Below, piece by piece: positions 11,955 to 24,300 of a stretch of 64,000 nt of DNA. This stretch comes from Carettochelys insculpta. Its lineage: Eukaryota; Chordata; Testudines; Carettochelyidae. The stretch's first letter is position 1, and every line of letters starts with the position of its first letter. The notes beneath the pieces were generated by a model. It did not search any database and had not been told where the DNA came from. It worked only from the letters and a program-made list of their open reading frames with translations. The stretch is from the NCBI RefSeq assembly GCF_033958435.1, contig NC_134137.1, positions 178,511,501 to 178,575,500 of the forward strand. Reading direction: 5' to 3'. A program made the position numbers and the translations under genes.

Positions 11955-12771
11955 CTGGATATGTCTATATAGCAAAGTTATTTTGAAATAACAACCAATA
12001 TTTAAAACTAACTTTTCTAGCATCCACACAATGCAACCGCCATTTTGTAATCATTTGAAAATAGTGGCTGGCTTATTTTGAAATAAGTAAACCTCAGTCC
12101 ATGAGGAATAATACTGATTTCGAAATAGGTGCTGTGTAAACAGGGAATAGAGGCTGTTTACAATAGAATGGGGCCTGTGTCCAATGGTTCTGTTTTGAAA
12201 CAGGCTCTATGTGTGTAGACATTATATTTCAAAATACATGTAGGCTGTTTCTACACAGGCCTGGAATGCTAATACATGGAGCAAAAGATGCTAATGAGGC
12301 GCAGATGCAAATTCCCTGTGCCTTATTAGCATAATGTTATGTGATTTGGAGTCCGGAAGACTGTTCTTCCGGACTCCAAAACGCCATGTAGAAGTGCGGC
12401 CCTGGGGGGGTGCTTCCAGAAGGAAGTCCTCCTTCCAGAGGCCCCTTCTTCCCAAAAAATTTTGGGAAGAAGGGGCTTCTGAAAGAAGAACTTCCTTCTG
12501 GAAGGCCCCCCCCCCCGGGGCCACACTTCTACACGGCGCTTTGGAGTCCAGAAGAATGGTCTTCCAGACTCCAAATCATGTGACGTTATGCTAATAAGGC
12601 ACAGGGAATTTGCATCTGTGCCTCATTAGCATCTTTCGCTCCATGTATTAGCATGAAGTGGCCTGTGTAGAAACAGTCTTTGTATGTAGCAGTGTTCTTC
12701 TGAAATAAGCTATTCCAGAAAATCACTTTTGAAACAGCTTATTTTGAAATAACACTGGTGTGTAGACATAC
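11955..12771. mobile_element. MITE interrupted by another MITE
   Basis: Left end GGATATGTCTATATAGCAAAGTTATTTTGAAATAAC; the right end at 12700-12771 is its inverse (GAAATAACACTGGTGTGTAGACATAC). The palindrome is split by the element at 12243-12679, giving a clear relative age: outer first, inner later. Confidence 0.7.
12243..12679. mobile_element. Palindromic MITE nested in an older MITE
   Basis: Terminal repeats GCTGTTTCTACACAGGCC (left) and ACTGTTTCTACACAGGCC (right, reversed). Inner arms repeat TTTGGAGTCCGGAAGA / TCTTCCAGACTCCAAA and AAGAAGGGGCTTC. A poly-C run sits at 12507-12516 in the right arm. Palindromic over almost its full 437 bp. Confidence 0.75.
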
Positions 12772-13429
12772 ACAGACAGAGACACTGACATGCACATTCC
12801 AAAACAATTTTTATTTCTACTAACTATATACCAATATGATCTATATGGCACATATTAACCACTGCTGACATGTTATCTTTTAATCAATATTGCTGTGCAA
12901 ACAAATTCTATTGGATATATATAGAAACATCCATGAGTTTGGGTATAGATAACATAAGAGTATATAATATTTTATTGTTTAGTTGCATGCAGCATATTTG
13001 GATAGGAAATTAATTGAATCTTGTGAACAAAACATCTCTTTCAAGTCTTGTCAGATCTATGCTATATCCTGACACTATCAAAATTGGTATAAATTTGCAT
13101 TGGATCTTTTTCATATATTGTATGCATTGGAGTCTTCTGGGATACTAAAGTTTGTGAAATTGATGAACTATTCAACCAGCAAACTATAGTTCAGACACCC
13201 AGAAAATGACTATGGCCTAAGTTTTCTAACTTTTTTTTTCTTTTTGGGGTATTATAACACCATGACCCCAATCAGCGAAACCATTCAGAGAACATATGGG
13301 GACTTCTGCACTGCTTAAAATTTGAGGCTTTATCTTTGACATTTGTCACCGGTCATGATTTAGCCATGCCTTTAGGTGTCAGTAAGAAAGGGAATACATT
13401 ATTTGCCATACATTAATATGAGGTGAAAG
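12772..13429. other. Unassigned AT-rich DNA
   Basis: AT-rich, with short tandem-like ACAGACAGAGACACTGACA at its start; no gene seen. Confidence 0.4.
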
Positions 13430-13431
13430 TA

Positions 13432-14116
13432 CAGTAAACCCTCAAAATGTGTGATTTTGAGTTGTGCTTAACTTGTATTAATTCAGGTTAAGCGCAACTC
13501 AAAATCCCAGTCCTCCTGGACCTGGCTTAACCTGCCCTGGCCCTGCGCAGCCTTGGTTCAAATCCCCACAGCCCTGGTTGAACCCCCTCTACCGGCGTGT
13601 GTGGCTTCAGCTCACCACCACCGCATGTGGCTCTCACTCTGGCTTACCAGCCCCGCCCTGGTTCAAATCCCCCCGCGGCCCAGCTCTCCACCCCCACATG
13701 TAGCTCTGGTTGAACCCCACCCCGCCATCCCCAGTTCAAACCTCCCATGCATGGCTCTGACTCAACCCCATCCCACCCTGGTTCAGCCCCCTATGGCCTG
13801 GCTTACCACCCAAAAGCAGCTCTGGCTCACTCCCCCTCACATGTGGGTCTGGCTCAGTTCTACCCTCCAGCCCTAGCCCTCCCCCACAGGCTTATCCCCC
13901 TGTCCCCCTTCCATGGCCCCAATCCACCACCAGGCTTAACCCTCCCCAGCTGCCCCACCAACCCCAGGACTTACCTTTCAAAAGGAGCTCCAGGTGCTCC
14001 TGCTTCTTCCCCAGCTGCAGAACATGCTGTCCACCAGAGAAAAAGCTGCTCCCTGACTGAAGGTGAAGTTCAGGTTGTGTGGGAATGCAACCCTTGTGTA
14101 ACTCAAGGGACTACTG
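13432..14116. mobile_element. Tigger-like (Tc1/mariner) non-autonomous element with TA duplication
   Basis: It starts CAGTAAACCCTCAAAATG and ends, in reverse complement, CAGTAGTCCCTTGAGTTA. Both ends are flanked by TA (13430-13431, 14117-14118), the expected target duplication for this superfamily. The inner 500 bp are C-rich and proline-codon-like (CCCC.. runs), giving spurious open frames, but hold no transposase motif. Confidence 0.75.
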
Positions 14117-14250
14117 TATTATATAATTTCAGAGAAGAGCCCTTAGTAACACAAATGTTGTGAATGAAACACGTGACATAAAAGAGAACATTCAAATTCT
14201 TTTTGTTAGCTATGCCATCTGTCCCAGCTCCCTGTGGGAAGGTCTTCCTG

Positions 14251-14669
14251 TGGTTATACTACGTTCTCCTTTTGGAAGGGGAATGCAAATGTGGCAGATC
14301 AGAAATGCAAATGAGGTGCCGATTTACATATTGCATGCCGTATTTGCATAATGGCTGCCACTTGCTGTTCCAGAAGTGCTGTTTTCGGGAAAAAATCAAG
14401 CAGTGTAGATAGGGTTCATTGAAAAGGAAACCCTGCTTTCAAAAGCACCCTTCTTCCTCATATTTTTCAGGAAAGTTTCTTTCAAAAACAGGATTTGTTT
14501 TCGAAGGAACCCCATCTACACTGCTTGGTTTTTTTTTTACAGAATCAGCACTTCCAGAACAGCGAGTGAGTGCCACTATACAAATAAGGCATGCAATATG
14601 TAAATCAGCACCTCATTTGCACTTCCGATCAGCTGCATTTCCTTTCCCCTTCCAAAAGTGTAGCTGCAG
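14251..14669. mobile_element. Palindromic Harbinger-type MITE
   Basis: The outer arms CTCCTTTTGGAAGGGGAATG and (reversed) CACTTTTGGAAGGGGAAAGG, and the inner pair ATGAGGTGCCGATTTACATA / TATGTAAATCAGCACCTCAT, mark a long palindrome. Terminal bases are decayed (GGTTATACTAC on the left). Confidence 0.65.
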
Positions 14670-14722
14670 CTTCTATGCGTAGCATAGGTCTTACATTGCT
14701 TATGTGGCATCTTAACCTTTTA

Positions 14723-14805
14723 GGCTATGTCTACACTAGCCCCACACTTTCGAAAGGGGGATGCTAATGAGACACTAAGGAATATGCTAATGAGGCACTG
14801 CAGTG
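14723..14805. mobile_element. Single end of a Harbinger-type MITE
   Basis: GGCTATGTCTACACTAGCCC followed by TTTCGAAAGGGGGATGCTAA and a GAGACACT / GAGGCACT pair; only one arm is present. Confidence 0.65.
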
Positions 14806-15044
14806 CTCATCTGGCCCCTCCATTACTGTTTTATGTTAGTTATTCCCAATCTACTGTACTTATCGTCACCACAACATGCTATGAAGTAGTTAAGTAAGAA
14901 GAGCCCCATATTACAAATGATGAATGGAGGCTGAAAGGGCCAGATCTGAAAAGTGATTAGGCACCTTAAAGATGCAGACTGGTGCTTAGTGGGATTTTCA
15001 AATGTGCCTTGATGCCCAGTTCCCTGAATGCATTTAGAAAGCTG

Positions 15045-15165
15045 GCTGGACAAAGCTGTGACTTGGCCAAGATCACAGAGGAAAGCGGCGATGGAGAAGG
15101 GAGTTGGAACCAGGTTTCTCATATCCAGATTAGTCTCCTTAACCACAGGCCCATCCAGTCCAGTG
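15045..15165. repeat. MIR/CORE-SINE-like fragment
   Basis: The run GTGACTTGGCCAAGATCACA, then GGAACCAGGTTTCTC and CTTAACCACAGG, follows the order of the conserved middle of MIR-type SINEs (GTGACTTGCCCAAGGTCACA ... ACCCAGGTCTCC ... CTAACCACTRGRCC). Old and diverged. Confidence 0.5.
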
Positions 15166-15594
15166 TTCATGACTGAAAGGTTTTTGATATGGCAAAAATG
15201 CTTCCAAGTTGAACGTGAGATGCCTTCCAACAGTCTCTTGCAGTGTGATGGAAGACCAGCTGTAGCACCACACTGGACCAAACAATCCCTTCTAAGGGAA
15301 AAATGCCCAAAGGGAACTTAATAAAGAATGAGAAAAGACAACAGCATTGGGTCATAAGTGAAGGAACTTATTCCTACTTGCTATGGTGTACAACCTTTCC
15401 CATAGGGGTGGGGTCTTTTCCCCATCAGCAGTATTGGAAGGCCAGAATGGTCACAACTTTCTGAGATGTGTTTGCAGGCATTGGGTTGAGAACCTCTGAA
15501 TTGTGGGCATGTGTATCCCATGACTGACTGGGTCATAGAGGCATAATTTCATGAAGTTTAAATGGCAGTTTTAAATTCAGGCTGTACCTTCCTC

Positions 15595-15745
15595 CTCAAG
15601 AGAACTCTCATCTTACAGATGGGGTAGGAGAAGGCTAAGTGACTCACCCAAGGTCAAACACAAAGCCCACAGCAGAGCCAGAAATTGAAGTGGCATCTCC
15701 CTCCTTCCAGGCAAGTGCCCCAACTCCTAGACCATCCTTCCTTCT
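15595..15745. repeat. MIR/CORE-SINE-like fragment
   Basis: CTTACAGATGGGGTAGGAGA, AAGTGACTCACCCAAGGTCA and AGAGCCAGAAATTGAA appear in MIR order; the end CCCCAACTCCTAGACCATCC fits the tail side. Diverged. Confidence 0.55.
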
Positions 15746-15999
15746 AACTCCTGGCTCAAAGCACAGAAAAACAAGCATGAACACGCAATTCTTGATTTCA
15801 TAGGTTCCCCCAATTAATTTTAATGTCAATATAGAGTTTCTATCATTTTATTTTATGATTTGGAAAACTATACCAAGCTCCCAGATTTGCAAATCTCCTG
15901 TGCTTAAAATTTTTCTTTGTACTGAGAGGTTTTTTTTATTAATTAGGGGCCTCCCTGGTTTCAATCTACATAGAACATATATATTTTAATAAGACATCA

Positions 16000-16690
16000 T
16001 AGTTAATGTCTCTATTCTGCTCAAGTTTTTCCAACATTTCTAAACACAATGAAAAACGTGGGAAGTAATTGAAATAATACATTTCTATTGTAAACTGCTA
16101 ATCTAAGGGGCAAGGACTCACTTTTCCACTTTTAGGTGAGTTGCTGAAATCCTACAGAATGTTATTCAAAAGTACTTTGTGTTTTCTGATTTTCAATTTC
16201 TCAGGACCAGTATAATCATTAGAGTCAACAATTACATTGTAAGTTTCTTCTTCAATGGATTTAAGGGCCTTCAAAATCCATTTTGATTTTTCAGGGGGAA
16301 AGAGATATAGCTTTAAACTTGAAGCTTGGAGATAGTCCCCAAAAGCCTTCATTTGCCCTAATATTCCATAATGTTAGGCTTTTAGTGTCAATAACCCATT
16401 AGTAATTGAGAGATGTATCATTTATTAATTATGCACCATATTAATATTTAATCTTTTGGGTTGCTGAGCGTATTTCTAAATCTACTTTTTAATTACATTT
16501 AAAAATAAATCTTCAAGGCAACCATTATAAAAGTAATTTTTCTGCGCATTATGATTTCAATTACTTTGAAACAGCTGCTTGTGAACTCTTGTGTTGGGAC
16601 TGTACTTGGTAAAGTGGCCATCTCAGCTCATGCAGGCTCTTCACCCATTTGAAAGCTAATTGAATATTAGCACAAAGGGAGTGTTGCAAA
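16000..16690. other. AT-rich block, possible conserved non-coding element
   Basis: Dense TAATTA/ATTAAT-type motifs, few homopolymer slips, and none of the repeat signatures seen elsewhere. Its look resembles vertebrate conserved non-coding sequence, but conservation cannot be judged from one sequence. Confidence 0.25.
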
Positions 16691-17814
16691 GAATTTCCTT
16701 AGAGTGCTGAAAGAGTTGGGAATTGAAAGTGCAGATATGGTGATGTCCACTGCTCGCGATCGCTCACTAATGCTGGAACCAGAGGGGAGGGGCGGAAGGG
16801 GTTCATGGCTTGTCCACTTTTTCACAAAGGAAGTACAGACACAGAATTTAGGTCCCCTGCAGATTTTCCCCCACAGAATAATAGCTTTTGCTGGGGAGGC
16901 ACTGCAGCTATGCCTTTCAGCCACCAGGGGCTGCTGTGGTGATAGAAGAGAAGGCAGCTGGCTGGCAGCTGGAGCAACCAGCTGATGGTAGGGAGGGGAC
17001 ACTTTGGCCTGCTTGGACCCCATCTTCTACAAAGGTTTTGGTGCCCTTACTCTCTCTGCTGTGCAACAAAACAGCAGCTGATTGTGGACAATGATCTGTG
17101 TTTGAATGGAAGCGGGGCTCCTGGCTTAGTATTATTGGGTATGGAGGTATTTAAAAAGGCTTCATTGTCTTTGAGGTTAGCAAACTCTTTTCAAGGCAAG
17201 TGGGTACAAGGGCTGGATTCCTTGGCCTTTAAAACAGACAGACACTCATTTGCTCTAAATCTGAAGGATGTGGCTCTGTCACTTCCTGAACCAGGTACCT
17301 CCCCTCTCCACCCAACATAAGCACAAGGAGAAGGCAGGTTATGGGCAGTGTGAGGTAGGGGAATGGAGCTCTGCAACACCCAGTCCTCAAGTGCTGTAAA
17401 GTGCCTGATTGCGTGCGGCTCTAACTTGCATTGGGGGTGTGTGGCTGGCAATCAGGGAGCCACAATCTGCTTCCTGTGCTCACCAGCCTTCACTGTACCC
17501 AGATGTTTAGCACTAAAGGCCTGACTTCTGTGCACAGCCACGTGCCTGAGATTGCTTGGTTTTTTCTGCATAGTATTACCAGGGGTGGCAGGTGACGGTG
17601 CAGCTAGGCCAGACAAACCCTACACCTGCCCCCAGGCCGCACCCTTTCTACCCCTTGAATCCCCGCCCCTTTCGCCACCTTCCCTCCCAGGCAGCTGGGA
17701 AACCGGGCTGTCATGCCTTGGCCACAGCCTTGCTGCGGGGTGGGCAATGTAGGCAATTTTGGGAGGCAATGCTCTCCCTCGCTTATGTTTCCCACCGCCC
17801 ATGAATATCACATT

Positions 17815-17950
17815 TAACATTTATTATTACAAGTATCATAGCAGCGCTGAGGAACCACGGTCATGGTCCAGGACTCTATTGTGGTAGGTGCTGCACACAG
17901 AACAAAAAGATGGTCCCTGCCCCAAAAAGTTGATCATCTAATAAATATTT
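17815..17950. repeat. Old dispersed repeat fragment
   Basis: TTATTATTACAAGTATCATA, GGTCCAGGACTCTATTGTGG, GGTGCTGCACACAGAACAAA and GTCCCTGCCCCAAAAAG form a series I recognise as a widespread amniote repeat, name uncertain. Confidence 0.5.
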
Positions 17951-18786
17951 TCAGTATCACATGCCCATAACAACTCTCACTTCACCTGATTGCAATTTGT
18001 GTAATATACTCCTGGGGCTTGTCAGTAGGGTTTTCCAGGAATGGCCTGTGCCCTAAAGAGATTAGGGACATTTTGAGTTCTCAAAATTTTGAGAAAATTT
18101 CAAAATTCTAAACTTAACAAATTGGGGAATTTAAAATTTAATTTTCAAGGTTTTCTTTTCTTTTCATTTTTTCTATCTAGTTCCAATGCCCCAGTCATTA
18201 AGCATTACATGCTACATTCCCACAAAATGTTGAAGAGAAAATGTTTAACTTCAGTAATGCACCATGGAGATTAGCCACAAGTGGTTACCTTCAAGTAAGA
18301 TTTTTCCCCAAATTGGTACAGGAGTTTGATAAATCACCTGTAGAATCTCCCTTCTAGTTCAGTTACAGAGTAGTGCAAAATACATAAGCATGAACAAATG
18401 AAACTGTTAACTATAGCACTCAGTGCAAGAACCCTTCTGAATGAAAAAGGAGACTGGACGTGCAGAACTCTAACCTGTTACTTTGTTAGAGTTATAATAA
18501 GGGAAAAAACTGAAGTGGATAGAACAAACACCTGTTCCCATGAAGTCAAGGGTAAAATTCTATCGAGTTCAGCGTTATAGGATTGGTGCCCCATGGAATA
18601 TGTAAGAGTTAGGGCCTGACCCTGATATCTTTATTCAGAACTCAGTTTTGTTGGATAGAGACAGCTGGGTCAGCCCCTCCGTGAATTATGTAGATGTAGG
18701 GAAATAAAATTGGAGAGGCAATTGCTTTTGGGCACCTTGCTAACCATGTAGACCTCCTTCATTTATTCCTTTCAGGTCCATTCTTA

Positions 18787-18985
18787 GGCTATGTCTACAT
18801 TAGGCAAAGTAAGTCAACTGCAGATGCCCAATTCTAGCTCCATAAATTGTATAACTAGAATCAACTTATCTATGCTCAACTTATTTGGCCATCCCAGTGG
18901 AGGAAGGTCCATAGGAGAAACTCTCCCGTTGCCCTCTCTTACTCCTTGAGGCTCACAAGGAGTAAAGGGGTTGACTGCATTCCTA
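18787..18985. mobile_element. DNA-transposon MITE end of a different family
   Basis: It starts GGCTATGTCTACATTAGGCA like the Harbinger MITEs but continues with AAGTCAACTGCAGATGCCC and a TCAACTTATC / CTCAACTTAT pair not seen in the others. The right end is missing. Confidence 0.5.
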
Positions 18986-19099
18986 CCAAACACACATATC
19001 AAACCCCAGAAAATTCTCCTCAACAGCAGTATAAAAACCACTCTGCTCCTATGTGAGATTCTCCTGATTATGCAGCCAAGGATTTCATTAGTCCTTTTG

Positions 19100-20380
19100 C
19101 CAACATCCTTATATTGGGAGCTTATGTTCAGCTGATGATCCACCATGGATACCAAATCTTCTTCAGAATCACTGCTTCCCAGGATAGATCCTTCCCCACT
19201 CTCATTGCGTAAGTACGACATTCATTCTTCGTTCCTAGCTGTTTATATCTCCATATTAAAACATGTATTGTTTGCTTGCACCCAGCTTACCAAATGATCC
19301 ACAACACTCTGAATTAGTGACCTGCCTTCTTCATTATTTATCACTTTGCCAATTTTTGTCTTATCTGCAATCAGCAGTGATTTTATGTTTTCTTCCAGGT
19401 CATTAATAAAAATGCTAAATAGTGTAAGGGACAAGAACTGATCCCTGTGGGATTCCCCCTCTCACATCCATTCACTAATGATACTTCATTCATAATTAGA
19501 TTTTGAGACATACCAGCCAACTTTTAATCCAATTAATGTGTGCCATGTTAATTTTATATCTTACTAGTTTTTCTTTATCAAAATATTGTGTGGACAAAGT
19601 CAAACGTTTTACTGAAGTTGAAGTATATTACGTCAACACTATTGATATTATCAATTAAACTTGTTATGTAATAAAATCAAGCTAATTTGAAAGGGTCTAT
19701 TTTCTATAAAAACATGTTGATTATTATTATATTGCTCTGCTTTAATTCCTTATTAGTCAAGTCCTGTATCAGCTGCTCAATTATCTTGACCAGAATAGAT
19801 GTTTTCCATTCTCTGGGTCAACCTGATTACCTTTTTAAAATATTGGTACATTAGATTTCTTCCTCTCTTCCAGAGCTTCTTAGAGTCCCAAGACTTACTG
19901 AAACTCAACTTCAGCAAACTGCACCAACACATGTTTAAAACTGTTGGATGCAAGTTAGCCAGAGCTGCTGATTTTAAAATGTCTAATTTCAGTAGCTGCT
20001 GTTTATTACCCTCATGAAAAACTACAGCAAGGAAAAGAATGTTATTGAATGATATGACTACATCTGTACCCCCATGCAGAAAACACATATTTAATAAACA
20101 CTTCTACCTTTTCTAAATTATTATTGATGTTGTTATTTCAATCTAGTAGTGAACCTACAACACTTGGAATTCTTCTTGTTCATAATATACTTAAAAATCC
20201 TTACTGTCCTTAACTTTGCTGGCCATAGATTTTGCCTTATGTCCCTCTGCTTCCCTTATCAACTTTCTCCAAATCCTAGTTTCTGATTTATAGTTGTTGC
20301 TATCAACTTCCCCTTTATTCCATTTGTTATATACTATTTTTAGCACCCTTCACTGCCCCTCTAAATCAGGTACTTTCTTT
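19100..20380 (-). pseudogene. Old CR1/L3-type LINE fragment (reverse transcriptase region)
   Basis: Minus-strand translation gives LSLTLFSIFINDLEENI followed by LLIADKTKIGKVINNEEG and VVDHLVSWVQANNTCFN. This is the block around the catalytic FADD of CR1-clade RTs, which copies element RNA at the nicked target. Here FADD reads LIADKT, so the active-site aspartate pair is gone. Upstream (to 20380) further RT pieces appear in changing frames, such as the palm start near 19560-19660. Stops and frameshifts are frequent, hence an old, inactive copy. Confidence 0.7.
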
Positions 20381-20449
20381 TTTAACCAATATAGTCTTCT
20401 TCTGTTATTGTGGCTTTTTGGATATTTGGTAGTGTTTTAATAAACGATT

Positions 20450-20980
20450 GTGAAGGATGGCACTCGTTAGGCCTCACGTAGAGTACGGTTGTGCAGTTTT
20501 GGTCCCTAATGTATAGAAAAGATGTAGAGAAGCTGGAAAGCAGTTGGGGTGAGTTACAAAGACTATCAAAGACCATGTGAGGCAAAGCCATATGAGCAAA
20601 GGAACTGAAAGAACTGGGGATATTTAGTTTGGAAAAGAGGAGATTAAAGAGGGATATGATAGCAGTCTTCAAATATATGAAAAATTTTAATAAAGATGGA
20701 GGATAGTTGTTGCCACAGCAGGCAGGACAAAGTGAAATGATTTCATATGTTAACATAGCAGTTTTATATTAAATTTCAGGAAAAACTTCCTAACTGTAGG
20801 AACTCTAGGACAATGGGACAGACTACCTAGGAGGTTGGGGAAGCTCCTTCACTGGAGATTTTCACAAAGAAGCTGCACAGCTATCTCTCATGGATGGCAA
20901 ACACCCAATAAATCCTGCATCTTGGCAGGTGGTTGGACCAGTTGTCCCTTGTGGTCCCTTCTAAACCTATGAATCTATTA
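20450..20980 (+). mobile_element. CR1/L3-type LINE 3' end
   Basis: Plus-strand sequence reads GTTAGGCCTCACGTAGAGTA, TTGTGCAGTTTTGG, GGAAAAGAGGAGATTAAAGA and CTGCATCTTGGCAGG, ending GGTCCCTTCTAAACCTATGA. This is the C-terminus of a CR1-type RT ORF plus the short 3' UTR. It is in the opposite orientation to the RT fragment next to it, so the two are separate insertions. Confidence 0.75.
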
Positions 20981-21108
20981 TTGTGTGCCACACTTTAAAT
21001 GTGTAATGCTTTCCAGAGGTGTTATAACTCATGTAAGGTGCTTATATTTATGTATATTTATCAAATTCAGAGTAAATGTGGACTTGTGATCTTACTGTAT
21101 ACATACTT

Positions 21109-21156
21109 TGGCAGACCTGGAAGCTTCAGGAACTTTCTGGAAGGACGGTATACTGG
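21109..21156 (+). repeat. 5' LTR of the Gypsy element, left piece
   Basis: TGGCAGACCTGGAAGCTTCA up to GGTATACTGG matches the start of the 3' LTR at 34924 (which has an additional six bases, CTTACC). The match stops at 21156, and the rest of the LTR resumes at 29057 after the L1-Tx1 insertion. Confidence 0.8.
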
Positions 21157-21310
21157 ATCCTATTGGAAGACCAGGGAGTGGGCAGGCATAGCCCACCCAC
21201 GACTAAAAGGCCCCTCTTAAGGGGAGAGGGAACCCACAAAAAACCATGGCCCCAACAAAGTATGGGGGACAACTAAAAAGAAAACAGGGATGGGAGTGGA
21301 AGTCAAAGGT

Positions 21311-24300
21311 TTAAAATGGGGGAACCAGAAGGGGACACCGAGCAGACAACCCTGGACAGCGCCCACTGCCCTTCAAAGGTGTCGAGAGAGCCAGTGGACG
21401 CCACCCAGAGGAACTCTGCCTGGATTCATGAGCGGAGAGCAGAGCGGAAATAGGCCCCACAGTCACAGGCCTCCCCCCGGCCAGCCTCCTCTCCCGAGTG
21501 CTATAAATGGCTACCTTAGCCATAGCCAGGAGGAGGCTGACGAGGAGGTCCCACGACTTGGTGGGACCACGGATGGGGTGTGCAAGGATAAGAAGGTGCG
21601 GGGAAAAGTGCAGCCAGAACCTCAGCAGGAGGTTCTGGAGGAGCTGGAAGAGGGGCTGCAACCTGGCACACTCAGTGTAAATGTGTGCCAGGGTCTCCCT
21701 CGTGCCACAAAAAAAGCAAGTGTCCGGGAGGGGGGTGAACCGCGCCAGGTACATGCCCGTGCTCACCGCCCCATGAAGGATTCTCCAGCTTATGTCCCCG
21801 GCGGGTCGCGGGACCAGGGTAGAATACAGGCTGGCCCACCGGGGCTCCCCACCCTTTGAAGATGGTAGAAGGTCACACCACTTGTGATCTGGGTGGGACG
21901 TGAGGGTGGGGAAGTGGAGTGTGTAAAGCACAAGCGTGTACAGATGACGTCGGGGTGCGGTTCGAAAGGTGACCGGCTGCAAGCTGTGCAGCTGGCTGGG
22001 ATGATGCAGGGGAGGGGGGCGGGAAGGCTTGCGGAGCCGGGGGCCCACAGAGAAATCCGGAGGGCCAGGAGTGAGAGGGGGGCTGGGTGTACCCTCTCGC
22101 AGGACCCGGCATAGGTAGACGTGAGCGGCGGGTGGCAAAGCAGCCTTCACCTCCTCGAGTACGCGCTGGGGAGAGCATAGGGTGGAGAGCCCCATGCACC
22201 AGGCAAGCGCTGGGGCCTCCATCCAGTCTCCCCAGTCATAATGTAGGAGGTCTCCGACCTGGTGATTCCATCAAGGACCAGCCTCTGGCACACTGCAGGG
22301 GACTCCGCTGTCTGCACACGGAGGTAGGGGTTGTGTAGCAGGGGCTCCGCGAGGAGGTCTTCTCCTGCGGCGGCCCCTAAAGACCTGGAGACTGCGAGCA
22401 GCCGCCAGATGCAGAGGAGGTCCTGATGGAAGGCCGGCAGCTCCGAGAGGTCTTGCAGATGGCCTCTCAAAGGCAAATAAAGGAGCTGCCGGTCGTATCG
22501 GAGCCCTTGGAAGTGACGGAGGAAAGAGTGTGCCAGCATGCTCCATGCCGGACTATCTGCACTGTTGCTGTTGAGGAGTCCCTGCAGGGCCCGGAGGCAG
22601 AAGACGTGGACCTGAGTGCAGAGGCAGGTCAGGACCTGTCCTCCCTCCTGCAGGGGGAGATGGAGAACCCCTGCAGGGACCCAGTGCAGTCCTGGCCAGA
22701 AGAACTCCAGAACTACCTTCTGGAGGTCGGCCAGGAAACCCGGGGGTGGAACAAGGTGTTGAGATGGTGCCACAGCATGGACAGGACTAGTTGGTTAAGC
22801 ACCAGTGCCCTCCCCCATAGGGAGAGGCACTGGAACAGCCCTGTCCACCTCCGCAACCACTCAGCCACCCTGCCCTCTAAACCCTGCCAGTTTTCTGGTG
22901 GAGAGGGATGCGTGGCAGATAGAAAGACGCCCAGATAGGACAGCGGACCCGTGCTCCACCGAATGGCCTGAAGAGCGGGTGGGAGGCAGCCCACCTGTCA
23001 CCCAGCCCCGACCACCAGGCCAGAGCTCTTGACCCAGTTGACCGGGGCAGAGGAGGCTGCCGAGTAAACAGCTTGGCAGGCTTCCAACCGTACCAGGTCT
23101 CCTAGCTCCTGGACCACGAGGAGTACGTCGTTGGCGTACGCTGACAGAACCAGCCACAGCTCTGGCTCACGGAGCACCGACCCCATCAACCTTCGTCGAA
23201 GGAGACAGAGGAAGGGCTCAATGGCCAGAGCGTAGAGCTGGCCTGACAGCGGGCAGCCTTGACGCACCCCCTCGCCTGAAGCTGACCAGAACGGTCAGGG
23301 TCCAGTTGAGCTTGACCAAACACTCTGAGGCAGCGTACAGCACCTGGAGAAACCTGATGAAATGGGGTCCGAAGCCGAAGGCTCGCAGAGTGCCCAGGAG
23401 ATACCTGTGGTCCACCCTGTCGAACGCCTTCTCCTGATCCAGAGACAGGAGGGTGAACGATAGACCATCCCTACACCTGAGCTCCAGGAGATCCCCAACC
23501 GGATAGAGGTTGTCAAAGATGGTGCGGCCCGGGATGGTGTAGGTTTGGTCGGGGTGGACCATGTCCTGCAGCACGGACCCCAAGCGATGGGAGATGGCTT
23601 TAGCGGTAATCTCGTAGTCCGTGCTGAGGAGCGAGATGGGACACCAGTTCCGAAGGTTGCAGGTGTTCCCCTTTTTGGGCAGCAGGGTGAGGATGGCCTG
23701 CCTGCACGACAGGGGGAGGACCCCGCTTTGCAAGGACTCAGCCCAGACACTGATCAGGTTTGGGCCGAGGACGTCCCAAAACACGCGGTAGACCTCCACA
23801 GTCAGCCCGTCCATGCTCGGGGATTTATTGGTGGGCATGAGACGGAGGGCTTCCGAGAGCTCAGCCAGAGTGAGAAGAAGCTCTATCCGGTCCCGGTCGC
23901 CCGTGCTGACTGAAGGGAGTTGATCCCAAAGCACTCTGCAGGTGTCAGCGTCGGTCGGATCCGAGGAGAAAAGGGTGGCGTAGAAGGCACGAGCCCTCTC
24001 ACGCATCTCCACCGGATCCTTAAGAGGGGCAAGGAGGCAGAGGATATGTTTCTTGGCACCCCTCTTTTTCTCCAGGGTGTAGAAGAAGCAGGAGCCGTGG
24101 TCCATCTCCCGGAGGAGCTGGATCCGTGACCTCACAAAGGCCCCCTGTGCCCGAAGGGCGTCGAGGGCCCTAAGCTTGTCCCGCTTCTCCCGGTACATGC
24201 TGCAGAGGGATGGATCCCCGGGGCTGGTGGCCAGGCGCCTCTCCAGCTCAAGAACCTCCCGCTCCAGCTGTCCTATCAATGCATCCCTTCGCCGGCTGGC

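Larger units (their letters stand above)
14806..18786. other. Unassigned interval with old SINE-like pieces
   Basis: No gene recognised. Sub-parts with some signal are listed separately (15045-15165, 15595-15745, 16000-16690, 17815-17950). 16700-17800 is GC-richer with short open frames that have no recognisable domain. Confidence 0.4.

Noticed and set aside
13553..14163. Proline/histidine-rich coding region
   Set aside because: The frames come from a C-rich interior of a Tigger-like element bounded by TA duplications; no domain and no splice context.
21290..22938. Long plus-strand open frames over the LINE
   Set aside because: Antisense of Tx1 ORF2. The minus strand has the recognisable RT and cysteine motifs.
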